A stretch of 64,000 nucleotides of DNA, taken from Auriscalpium vulgare. Taxonomy: Eukaryota > Basidiomycota > Agaricomycetes > Russulales > Auriscalpiaceae. Made by a program: the position numbers and the translations under genes. The notes beneath the pieces are model-generated. The model saw nothing but the letters and a program-made list of their open reading frames with translations. It did no database searches and was not told the DNA's origin. The DNA is taken from the NCBI GenBank assembly GCA_019915015.1, contig JAHBBC010000006.1:186001-250000 (forward strand), written 5' to 3'. This document shows, piece after piece, positions 53,590 to 63,187 of this stretch (position 1 is the stretch's first letter; each line of letters opens with the position of its first letter).

Positions 53590-53624
53590 TCCTCCCCCCG
53601 ACTGAGACTGCTGACCCCAGCAGC
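53590..53624 (-). promoter_or_regulatory. Element B PPT-like copy 3 with hairpin, at the pol-cassette junction
   Basis: tcctccccccgactgag begins the copy, followed by the stem CTGCTG..CAGCAG. It is 14 nt past the pol stop, so the antisense cassette is bounded by this copy and the 3' PPT. Confidence 0.6.
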
Positions 53625-53637
53625 GGTACAGGGCCTG

Positions 53638-56600
53638 TCAGGTGACACTGCCGTCTTCCGCGCTGTTGCTCGCGGTGTCCGACGCGTCGCTGTCGATGCT
53701 GCGTGATTCCTGTGCTTGGGCGTCGACGTCAGGCTGCCCGAGGAGTTCGTTTAGTCGCCTGGCGGGTATGTCAATGAACTCCGGCAGCGGAGGTAGCGTG
53801 ATGTGCGGTCGCGCGAAGTACGGAATGACGCGAAACTCCGCTGTGGGCCTGTCAAAGACCGCCCCGTGCATGTCGCACAGGACGTACGGTCCGCCGCGTC
53901 GCCGTCCGATTACGATGAACGGACCGTCGTAACGGGGCAGCATCTTGCGGTCGAGCGATTTCTCGAACTGCGTGAAGCGCACCAGGACGAGGTCCCCTCG
54001 TTGGAAGCCGTAATTCTTGATCGACACTTCGTGGTCGCGCTCGAAAATTAGAGCATTGTGCCGCCGCTTGTCGAACACCTTCGAGTGGAGTGTGCGGAGC
54101 TGGGTGCGGCGCTTCTGTAGTGCGACAGCGCGTCGCGCGATTAAATCCGTGGTCGACAGTATTGAGTCGGGCGGTGGTAGGAGGTACGTCGCTTCGACGA
54201 TATCGAGGGGCATCAACGCCTGCGTGCCGGTCGCCGCGAAGTAGGGGGAGCAGCCCATACGCCTGCGCGTCGTGATCCTGTCCGCCCAGAATACCGAGTG
54301 TGCCACCGCGGCCCACTTGCTCGCGTCACCGTCGGCGGCTTTGTACAAGGCCTGTCGGACGTCGAAATGTGATCGCTCTACGATTCCGTTGGATCTCGAG
54401 TTATAACCGGAGATGCGGATGTGGTGCACGCCGTAATCTTCTTCGAGATGCTTCATCGCTGCCAGGTACGGCGTTCCGTTATCCGTTACAATTTCCCGGA
54501 GCGCTCCCCAGCGACAGAGTACGTCCTCGAATATCCATCGTGCGAGCGACTTCGCGTTTTCCTGTCGCAGCATACGCCATTCTGGGAAGTGCGAGACCGA
54601 GCACCTTCCTTGTACGATGTATTTAAAGCCCCGTGAAGCCGGCATGTGCATGGTATCAGCGTACATCTTGGCAAACAGCGGCGCCGGCGTCGCAACCGTT
54701 GGGGGGATCAGCACGTGCTTCACCTGCCACACCTGGCAGATGTGGCACGATCGCACAAACCACGCGACGTCGCGGTCCATGTAGGGCCACCAAAAGCGTT
54801 CGAGGAGAAACATCTTCGTCGGGTACGCGCCGCGATGGCCGAGGTCGTCGTGGCACGCCTTCAGGGCTCCTATGCGGCGTTCCGGGGGCAGTACGAGTTG
54901 GTGTCGCCCCTGGGGCTCCTTGCGAAAGAGACTCGTGCCGTCGAGGAAGAACTCGGTGCAGTACCGCAGGAACGTCGCATACTCTTGGTCGGCTAGGCCT
55001 TCCGGCCGCTGGAGCGTGTTGTGCCATTCCCGTACTCGCACGATTCGTTCGTCGGCTTGCTGCGCCTTGATGTCGCGGTCGACGGCGTCGTAAGACAACT
55101 CTGTCGGGGCGGCCTGGGTAACGAACGTCGCGATCGCGGCCCTTGGGTGGTCGCGCGGATCCCCCGACCGTGGCCTTGTACTGCGCGGTACGTATGCGTT
55201 TACAAGGTGAATAAATCCATACATGGCGTCGACCCAGTCCTCGAACCCGTCGTGCTCGTTTTCTGGTACGTCGCCCGGTTGGCGCCTTCGTCGTGACATC
55301 CCGTCAGGTCCATGAAATAGGCCGGGCACATGAACGAGGACGAAATGGAACATTAGAATGGCAATAATCCACCGATTCATGCTGGCTGAGGGTTCAATAT
55401 CGGGGTTGTCGAGCATGCCCTTAATGTAGCGTGCGTCGACTTCCACGACCATGTTCCGCACTCCGATGAGATATATCTTCAGCGCGCGGAGCGCCCGAAA
55501 CAGGCCGTATAATTCTAACTTTGGTTGCGAAAAACGCGCCTCGCGATCGTTCAACGCGATGGACCCAAACCGTGCGTACCGACGCTTCTTGCAACTCTTC
55601 GGATCGTCGGCGTCAGCCTGGCACAGCAAGAACCCGACCGCAATAGGAGACGTATCGACCGCGAGGATAACCGGTTCGCCCGACTGATAGTCGATCGGTT
55701 TCAGAGCTGGCGACTCCAGCAACGCGCTTTTGAGATCTTCCATAGCCGCTAACTGTTCCGCTCCGAATTCGAACGGCACATCTTTCCTTGTAAGGTGCGT
55801 GAGCGCATGCGCGCGATGTGCGAAATGGTGGATGAAGATCCTCAGCACCCCGACCGTCCCGAGGAACGCCCGTACATCAGACAGGTCTTGACATGGCCCC
55901 CAATTCACAATCTTAGCCACCCGTTGTTCGTCGGGGATCCGTCCGTCCTTCGTGCAGCGGTGTCCGACCACGACAATTTCGGGCGCGCACAAAATAGTCT
56001 TCCAACCTGAAAACGTCCCGCCCGAATAACCCATGCGCTGTACGACGCGGTTGAGATTCTGAAAGTGTTCCCAGACAAATCGGCGGATGCCCTCGTTGTC
56101 AGCGATTGTCTCGTACTTCCCCTGGTCGCCCTTGTATTCGCTCGCGGGGCCCTTGACCGGTACGTCGTCAATAAAAGGTATCGTGACGTGGGGAATTTCC
56201 GGCCTCAGGATATGTGTGACGTCGTCGTGGAAGATAGGCACTGAATTCGTCCAGCCCATCGGTAGTGTTACCAACCGCAGCGCGCCGTAAGGGGTCTGGA
56301 ACGTCGTGAGGTCGCGCGACGCTGGGTCCAACGCTCGCTCGTCGTACCCGACGTACAGATCCAGCATCGCGCCGCAGGCCCGACCCGCGAATTGCTCGGC
56401 CAGTTGGTCGGTAAACGGGGGCACACCGGAATGAGCTATCGTGACGGCGTTTAACGGCTCCAGGCTGTGCACTATGCGCAGGCTCGTTCCATCCTTTTTG
56501 ACCACGCAGAACCACCGCGACCTATACGACGAATTGGATGGTTCGTAGACGTTCGCGGCCAACTTCCGACTGATTTGTTCCATGACTTGGTCGTAGATTC

Positions 56601-57297
56601 CCGGCGGGATCGGTATGTTGCGTTGTACCCACGGCGTGTGCGGCACGACGGGTATCGTGACCGGCGGAAAGAAATCTTCGCGGAAGTGGCCTCGCTCGCT
56701 GTCGTCCCATGCGAACGCACCGTTGTGCTCGCACATAAAATGGTGCATCAGCTTGCGTTCCTCCTTCCACAAGAAGTCTCCCTCGTGAACTACGTCGAAT
56801 TGGTCGCGGCGCTCCTCGGTGTAACGCCCCGTCGGCCGGAAGTCGGGGGGCTTCGTCGGCAACTTGGGTAGTGTCGCTAGCGGGTCGCCTCGTATGTCGC
56901 GTATGATTCTGAACTGTCCAGGCAAGTCGGCGAGTACTGGCTTCACCTTTAGATGGGCGGGCTTATACTTTTTCTTGGTCGCTGCGAAAACCGCGCGTGC
57001 CCGCGCGCTGCTAGGCAACGACTTACAGTCGCGAAATTCCTGTTCGCCCGCGAACGAGGGCACCCCGGCTGGGGCGAGAAAGAAGACGGGCGCCGACGGA
57101 GCGTCCAAAGTCGCATCTGTCGGCCGATTAAATATGGGAGGGGTAGATTCTGGGAGATCGCAAAATGATAAATAGGTTGCTCGTAACTCATCCGGCGAAC
57201 TAGAGGAGTCGAAGGGGACCACGGCTTCCACGGAAATAGGATCGGCGGCGTCGCCCGTGAACTCGAGGACGAGCGCCACTTCCGCCTGGTCGTCCAA
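53638..57297 (-). CDS. Element B pol: RT, RNase H, integrase, intact (~1219 aa)
   Basis: Open from about 57297 (no ATG at the start, so likely a frameshift product) to TGA at 53638. RT ~250-440 with LDLYVGYDE (first Asp ~313) and F-I-D-D at 375-378 in place of the usual Y-x-D-D. RNase H D547 (VILAVDTS), E596 and D621. Integrase zinc ligands H816, H821, C851, C854, and the D,D,E triad at about 881 (YADTMHM), 939 (VTDNG) and 974 (NGIVERS). The C-terminus has GPFIVIGRRRGGPYVL but no chromodomain. It follows the protease stop at 57306 in the -1 frame. At the overlap the protease frame reads GAT-TTT-CGG, where one slip back on TTT would enter pol. Closely related to pol of element A, which has a stop where this one has Arg. 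Confidence 0.93.
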   Translation of the reverse strand: MDDQAEVALVLEFTGDAADPISVEAVVPFDSSSSPDELRATYLSFCDLPESTPPIFNRPTDATLDAPSAPVFFLAPAGVPSFAGEQEFRDCKSLPSSARARAVFAATKKKYKPAHLKVKPVLADLPGQFRIIRDIRGDPLATLPKLPTKPPDFRPTGRYTEERRDQFDVVHEGDFLWKEERKLMHHFMCEHNGAFAWDDSERGHFREDFFPPVTIPVVPHTPWVQRNIPIPPGIYDQVMEQISRKLAANVYEPSNSSYRSRWFCVVKKDGTSLRIVHSLEPLNAVTIAHSGVPPFTDQLAEQFAGRACGAMLDLYVGYDERALDPASRDLTTFQTPYGALRLVTLPMGWTNSVPIFHDDVTHILRPEIPHVTIPFIDDVPVKGPASEYKGDQGKYETIADNEGIRRFVWEHFQNLNRVVQRMGYSGGTFSGWKTILCAPEIVVVGHRCTKDGRIPDEQRVAKIVNWGPCQDLSDVRAFLGTVGVLRIFIHHFAHRAHALTHLTRKDVPFEFGAEQLAAMEDLKSALLESPALKPIDYQSGEPVILAVDTSPIAVGFLLCQADADDPKSCKKRRYARFGSIALNDREARFSQPKLELYGLFRALRALKIYLIGVRNMVVEVDARYIKGMLDNPDIEPSASMNRWIIAILMFHFVLVHVPGLFHGPDGMSRRRRQPGDVPENEHDGFEDWVDAMYGFIHLVNAYVPRSTRPRSGDPRDHPRAAIATFVTQAAPTELSYDAVDRDIKAQQADERIVRVREWHNTLQRPEGLADQEYATFLRYCTEFFLDGTSLFRKEPQGRHQLVLPPERRIGALKACHDDLGHRGAYPTKMFLLERFWWPYMDRDVAWFVRSCHICQVWQVKHVLIPPTVATPAPLFAKMYADTMHMPASRGFKYIVQGRCSVSHFPEWRMLRQENAKSLARWIFEDVLCRWGALREIVTDNGTPYLAAMKHLEEDYGVHHIRISGYNSRSNGIVERSHFDVRQALYKAADGDASKWAAVAHSVFWADRITTRRRMGCSPYFAATGTQALMPLDIVEATYLLPPPDSILSTTDLIARRAVALQKRRTQLRTLHSKVFDKRRHNALIFERDHEVSIKNYGFQRGDLVLVRFTQFEKSLDRKMLPRYDGPFIVIGRRRGGPYVLCDMHGAVFDRPTAEFRVIPYFARPHITLPPLPEFIDIPARRLNELLGQPDVDAQAQESRSIDSDASDTASNSAEDGSVT

Positions 57298-57305
57298 CGA
57301 CGCCT

Positions 57306-57962
57306 CTAGAGCCGAAAATCCCTGCGCTCGCCGGCGCTCTGAACGATGCGACGCGAGCCTCGCTCTACTGTCGGGACGGTCGCCGTCGCTTGAGTGTTGG
57401 GATCGGTGATCGTGATGGTCTGTCGCTCATCTACAAAGTTGCGGACTATACTCCCAGTGAGGACGTCGAAGGGCCTCCCTAGCAGGATGTCGTAGGCCGG
57501 AGAACGTATGACGTGTATCTGCACGTAGAGCGTAATGTCGCCTAGCTTTAGCGCTACGTTGCGGGCTAGCCCGAGGGATTTGTCAATCGAGCCGTTGGCG
57601 GAAAGCATGTCCAGTGTGATCGCGGGATCGTATGCCAGGCCGAGAAAATGGCAAACGTCCTCGGACATGGAGATGACCTGCGACCCTGGGTCCAGGATGG
57701 CCTCAATGTGCGCTTGGTTATCCACCAAGGGCAGGACCGCTCGCAATGCCGATGACTCCTTTGCGACCACCAGCGGGGCCGGTTTCTCGGCCGAGGCACT
57801 CATCAACGTCAGCATCGGGTCGGAGAGCACTAGCGACCCGCGCGGCGGCACCGCTGGCTGGCTCTGTATGGCCTGCAAGAACGACGACGGCATGTGCGAG
57901 GTGTATCCCCGCGCTCGATCTCTCTCCTGCTCGCGCTCTTCCTCGTACAAGTCGCCTGGTAA
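57306..57962 (-). pseudogene. Element B aspartic protease part of gag, separated by an insert
   Basis: DPGSQVISMSEDVCHF active-site region, LGLARNVALKLGDITLYVQI and YDILLGRPFDVLTGSIV, matching the C-terminal part of element A gag. In intact form it continued from gag at 59757. Removing the insert 57963-59754 and one AA copy restores one frame. As it stands, an ATG created at the insert edge (57965) could start a separate protease ORF. Confidence 0.85.
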
Positions 57963-59754
57963 CATCAGGAAAAACGTATATCTATGTAGCTGCCCCGCAA
58001 GCTACACAAGTCTATGGTGCGTGAACGGAGTGCTATCGAGCGCTCAGGAGGCTATGTCGCAGGTACTGGGGCTGATGTAGGTGTCTGTAGCACGCTGTAG
58101 CTGCCCAAGCAATCCTATGTAGTGCGCCAGAGGGCTGCTCGACTGCGACCGAGGTCTATGCAGTCCGCAGTTCAAATCCAACGTATGACACAGAAGGCAT
58201 AAAATAATTTTTCACTGTCAATACCTGAATGTGTCACACACGAGCTTCGCAGCAATTAGACAATTGATCTGAAATCGACAGATGAAAAAATATGGCCTTC
58301 TCTGGAGTCCGAGAGCATGAAGGAGTGCGAGCGAGAAGGCCCGTAGGAGCCGGCCCTAAACAGAATACAAACAACAACATACAATCCTAGCTGAAGTTTT
58401 CGACTCGCTTGTCCCCATTCTCCTGCTTCCCCCGCAAATCATAGCCTGCCCACCCGTTCTCCCTGCTGCGACTCGGATGCCTAGTTCGTCGACGCGGGCG
58501 ACTCCAACCTGCTAGGTGAGTTTCTTGCCTTTGACTACCCCATATCATGACCGTAGTACACCCTCCAGCTCCGCCCCGCACCGCATCAACCGCTTTGCTG
58601 AGACTGTCCACTGTCGTTGGTGAGTATATCAGATGCTCTGTTCGCGCTGGACCGCTGGCATGAAAGCTGAGACGACTCGCAGCAGGACATGTGTTCGTCC
58701 CCGAGAGAAAAGCCTGCTCGACCCCAACACGTTCCTTGACTGCAAGCTTGCTCCTCTTCGAGAAGTACGAAGCCGACGTCATGAGAAAGTACGTGTTTGA
58801 GCACCACAAGCCTGGTGACACGCTCACGATCAACGGCCAGTTTATGTGCAAGGGTGCGTGCGTTCGCATATGTGGACCGAGAAGCGCGTCTGCTGACTAA
58901 CTGGGCGCCGCAGCAAACGAGGTCGACGAGGTTGTACTCATCGGGGGCGGCAGAGGTGTGTGCGTGCGGCAGTATATTTATTTCGCAGCCAAGCTGACCA
59001 CTCTGCAAACCGCTCCACCAGATCCGAACGCACGCGCTCGCGGACCCGGCAGTTTTTTCTGGCTGCGCGTGTCGTTGCATGCCACACATTGGTAAGTCCT
59101 TCCCTGTTCTTAGTTACACTGATGTCGCCTTTGGCAGGATCCTGGCGACGACTACGAGCCAATTGCCCACGCCCACCGCCGCCTCCAGCCTTTCAAACGC
59201 GCCGCCTATGCCATCGAGTGACACCCAGTCACACCACCGATGCCCAACACCGGCCACGACGCCCCCGCCAACCGTCCCCCCTCTCGAGCGATGACCAAAT
59301 GCCAGCGCCATCGTTTGATCGCCTCAACCGCACCCTCGCGACACCCAGCGTCACCGCACGCTGTGCACGGCAATAAAGGCGACGACAGCAACAGCAATCG
59401 TTGTGAGGTTTGGAGGGGGTCTTATGTCGCAGTATATCCTTGTACCTACATAAGTAATATGATTTGTTCTGTCCAAAATCCCTGAGAAATGCGTGATCGT
59501 AGTGGTTGTGGGCCCAGTGCCAGCACCTGAGGTGGTAGTACATGGCTACGACGTGCTCTGTAGTACTATGGAGGTCAACTATGCAGACCTCACTCATGCT
59601 ACAAGATGCTACAGTGCATGTGCTTGGTGCTACAGAAAGCTACGGAGGTCACACGTGTTGCTACCGAGTCCCAATAGACAGGGACTTGTCTACCATGCGA
59701 CGGCTGCTACGTCACCTACAGAGTGACACATAGATGAGCTGATTTTTCCTGATG
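57963..59754. mobile_element. 1.79-kb TIR insertion in element B gag, carrying a host gene fragment
   Basis: Ends are inverted: CATCAGGAAAAA at the left and TTTTTCCTGATG at the right, flanked by AA on both sides. Further inside, atctatgtag and its inverse-like tagatgag occur, and the subterminal words ctgtagctgccc, gctacgtcacctacag and gtgctacag recur. It carries no transposase, so it is a non-autonomous DNA transposon of unassigned superfamily. The middle holds part of a cytochrome-b5-reductase-like gene. No gene is supported in 57975-58560 or 59380-59740. Confidence 0.7.
58685..59098 (+). pseudogene. Cytochrome-b5-reductase-like gene fragment
   Basis: Pieces separated by GT..AG intron-like gaps. 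The first piece has LLLFEKYEADVMRKYVFEHH then KPGDTLTINGQFMCK, the FAD-binding-domain end with its conserved K-P-G-D-T-L. Next is NEVDEVVLIGGGR, the start of the NAD-binding domain (N-E-F-D-E-x-x-L-I-G-G-G in the family). A third piece has THALADPA, which family members carry as HALADPA a few residues on. Start, most of the NAD domain and the end are missing. Apparently a host NADH-cytochrome b5 reductase gene fragment captured with its introns. Non-functional. Confidence 0.6.
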
Positions 59755-62282
59755 AAGTCCGACCACTCCTTGGTAGGCTCTTCGCCTTCCGCTACGGCCG
59801 TGTGCAGGACCGCTACTGGGGAGTCCCCGCTGGACAATACCGGGGCCGCTATGCGTCGCGGGGTGATAGCGTATCGCAACTGGGAGCGTACTTCTGGCGC
59901 CAGCGACAGTAACTCGCTCTGCGTCAGAGTGACGGAAGTCCCCATCGCGCGGCCGTAGACTTCCTTCGCGACTTCTTCACTATGGATGGGCGTGTCCTTG
60001 GTATAGGCGGCGACTGGCTTCTTCCCTTTGTCTGGTCGGGACGCGTCCCCGACGGGTATGTAGGTTGCGTCGGGTACGGAGGCAAAAGGATGGATGGGTT
60101 CCGGCTCTATCTCGTTGGGGTCCTTCTCGACTGTCGGTTCGCCCTCGCTCGCTTCCCTCGCTTCTTCCGCATCCTCTGGATCTTCGGGCACCGCGAACGT
60201 AACCTTCGACCGTTTTGCCGTGAATTTCGACGGGGATATCACCACCTCAGGGACTAGCTTCCTGGATCGCACTCTCTCCCCGGGCAGCGGACCGATTGGT
60301 GGCGGTAACTCTCCGTTGCGAATCGCAGCCTCCCTTCGGACCCGGCCGGCGTTCCTCTGCTCCTTCATGAGTGTTAGCACCGCCATCTCTTGACGCAACT
60401 CCTCTAGTCGCTCGTCGTCCGTCAACGGCGGGATTAACTGGATGAGCCCGGCGACGGGCTGGTCGCGCGCAGGTCGGAGTGGGTAGTCGGTGACAGCGAT
60501 GGGGCCTGTCGATGCCAACATCATTGTCTCCGTCGCGTTGCCCGCGACTCTGGCCGCGACGTCGGCGCGCAGCCCGGACGGATCCGTGCGATAGTATTCG
60601 TCTACCCTCGCTTGAATCGGGCCTGGTCCGAATGGCACTGGCCTTCCGCTCTTGAGTACCACCTGGTTCATCTCGTTGCGTACCACCCGCCCCGTCGCTA
60701 TGTAGTCTTGCAGGACGAGGCATTCGCGGATGAAGTGCTCGGGACCGTTGCAGAACGAGCACCTGGCGCCATCCTGTCCCGGGGCCAGGCGAGGACGATC
60801 GAAACGAGCGGCCGACGCCATCATCGGGCCCGGTGGCCCGCGTGTGTACGCCGACGGCTGCAGACCTGCGTTACTCATCCCCATCGCATCGGCTCTCCCC
60901 GCGCTATACGCTTTCACGATCTGCTCGGCCGCCTTCTCCATCAGAGCGGCAAACTGCTCGACCTTGATCGCAGGTTCTTCCGCCTTGACGGCCACGGGTT
61001 GGGACAAGTCGGCCAGACCCGCGGGGACGCTGAGCCCTGCCGATCGCGGGGTGCTCGACGTGCCGTGCAGCACGTACCGCGCCGCTTCCACTATTTGGTC
61101 CATCGGGTACGGGCCGTCGCGATCGTGGTCGGGATACTTCAGCTGCAGCCGCTGCTCTATCCTATCTTGCAGTCCCTTCTGGAATCCACGCAAGAAAGTG
61201 TAGTCGCGGTCGCGCTCGGAGATCCGCTGCCGCCCTATAAGAAACTGGGAGATCGCGTAGAAACCGCGATAGTATTCCCCAACGTCGCCGATGGTCGTGA
61301 TGCCTCGGCGGGCTGTCTCGGCGACGAGCTGATCGAGGTCGCCCATCGTGTATTTGCGCTCCTCGTCCGCTCCGGGGTATAGCGCTATGATCGCGGTCAC
61401 GAACTCTTCGAACGTCGCATTGCCCGCGTACTGGGGTCGGCTTTGCCACTGGTCTGCTGTAAGGACGTCCAGGTATCGCGTGGCGTGCTCCTTCTTCTCC
61501 TGGTCCTGGCCGTCCTTGATACCCGCCCGCGTGAACAAGTGCCTCAATTCCGCGAAATAGCGTTGCAGCTCGCGCGGCTTAAGATTGTCGAACTTAGGGG
61601 CTTGGCGGTCGCCACGGGTAGGCATCGGGGTGGCCATGGTTGTGCGACGGGGTAAACGCGATAACGGAGTACTGGACTGCGATGTGGGAGAAACTGGTCG
61701 GGAAACCTGTGCGGCCGCTCCACGCCCGTCTCCTGATAAACCTCCGTGCGTTCCGACGTTTCCGCGGTCGGAGGCCAAGCGGTCGCTGTCGGGAGGCACC
61801 TGTGCCTCGTCTCGGTCCTCATCAATCAGCGCAGCCACTTCGGGCTCCGATTCCGACGGGGTAAGCTCCGGCGACGACCATTGTCGCATCGCTCCGCCGG
61901 TCAGCAACTCGATCGACGCTTCGTTGACGTCCAGGAGCTCCTGATGGAGGGACCGTCTACCATCCCAACCGTGCTCCGACCCTTCCGATTGGACCGGGCC
62001 TGCCTCCGCGTTTTGATCGCCGGGGCCCTCGCCCGCAGCGTCCCCGTCGTTCTCGGGTGCTGCGTCCGACACACCCGATGCCTCGCCGTCGTCGTTTTCG
62101 TTGTCGCCCTCGGCGCCTTCAGTGCTGGAAGTCGCGCGCTCTTCGTCCGACGCCCCACCTTCCGACGATGCGAGGTGTCCTGGCATGGACTCCGCCCGCT
62201 GACTAGTCGAGTACTCCGACGGGGCCGATCGGGGCGGTGCGCGTCGAGTGGGCTCTACGATAACCCTCGCCTTTGGTGCCAT
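59755..62282 (-). pseudogene. Element B gag, N-terminal part (~842 aa), split by the insert
   Basis: ATG at 62282 (MAPKARVIVEPTRRAPPRSA). Ser/Glu-rich acidic N-terminus to ~190, capsid region (PRELQRYFAELRHLFTRAG, NATFEEFVTAIIALYPGADE, YTMGDLDQLVAETARRG) shared with element A, and CCHC knuckle CSFCNGPEHFIREC. A Pro/Glu-rich stretch follows, then LTQSELLSLAPEVRSQLRYA, as in A. It ends in the insert (chance stop at 59712), so the protease is cut off. Confidence 0.88.
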
Positions 62283-62307
62283 CGGGTTGCTGAGCGGTTG
62301 ACACTAG

Positions 62308-62327
62308 CCCCCTCGCGGTGGGCTCCA
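62308..62327 (-). other. Element B primer binding site
   Basis: Minus strand TGGAGCCCACCGCGAGGG, 4 nt inside the 5' LTR, identical to that of element A. Confidence 0.75.
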
Positions 62328-62331
62328 CAAA

Positions 62332-63187
62332 TGATGAGATGAACCCTGGGGGAGGCCCCGGGAACGTCGATAGAAATGGAGGGAGCGAGCAGCCAACCGC
62401 TGGCCCAAGAGGTAGTGGGTCGGAGGAAGAAACCCAAGGTCGCGACCGTGCCCCGAACAACCCACCCAGGACCCCGCGGGTCCTGCCCTCGTCCGGCGTC
62501 TCTCTCTCTCTCTCTCTCTCTCTCTGCTCCCGCTCGACCGTCGCACGTTGCGTCTCCTCCCACACTATTCGATGCGACCCTCCCATCTGTCACCGCTGGC
62601 CCGTCCTAGTCGCAGCGTCGCCCTTGCCGTCCGACCGTCCGACCTGTGTCCCTGCGCTTGCACCGTCCGAGTAGCTATCCTAGAATATAAACGTCAGTCA
62701 TAAAACCTACCACACTGTATCACTCCAGTCTGTGGTTGAGTCGGGGCAGCGTAGCCCGTAGTATCGCAAAGGTGGCGCGACCCGGATGTCGCTACGGTTT
62801 CCTGGTTTAAGTCATCGTGTCGGCCCAGTGGTCTGGCTGTGTCGCGTCGTGCGATGCTCTCTGTGAAGCAGGAATGAAAGGTGTAGTCTCGGGTGTAGGC
62901 CCAAGGTCCAAAAGTGTCCCTACAACAAGTCGAATCGCGTCTATATACCGCTGCTTCGTCAGCTCTTCCCACGCGTCTGCGCTCCTACGCGTCCTACCAA
63001 GTTCCGCGCCCGACCGTTCCGACTCCCTACCTCGGCTCTCCGTCTCCTCCCCAGACGCTCGCTCGCTTTGTGCTGTCCCGTGGTCGTGCCGGTGCCGCGA
63101 CGCCTGTGGGGCGTCTCGGGGGTGTGTGTCTTGGTGTAGCGGTGTGATTGGTCCGTTTCGGTGCCTGTAGCGCTGCGGGTCCCATCA
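62332..63187 (-). repeat. Element B, 5' LTR
   Basis: Partner of 46776-47631. It differs at about 62402-62404 and 62665. Confidence 0.93.

Larger units (their letters stand above)
46776..63187 (-). mobile_element. Ty3/gypsy LTR retrotransposon B, 16.4 kb with three antisense genes
   Basis: Two 856-bp LTRs (TGATGAGATG..CCCATCA, three mismatches seen) and the 4-bp duplication ACGC at 46772-46775 and 63188-63191, confirmed by the empty site in R copy 1. Minus-strand order: 5' LTR, PBS, gag-protease (split by a 1.79-kb insert), intact pol, PPT-like copy, three opposite-strand genes with another PPT-like copy between the first two, PPT, 3' LTR. About 14.6 kb without the insert. Pol is intact, so it could supply enzymes to relatives. 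Confidence 0.93.
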
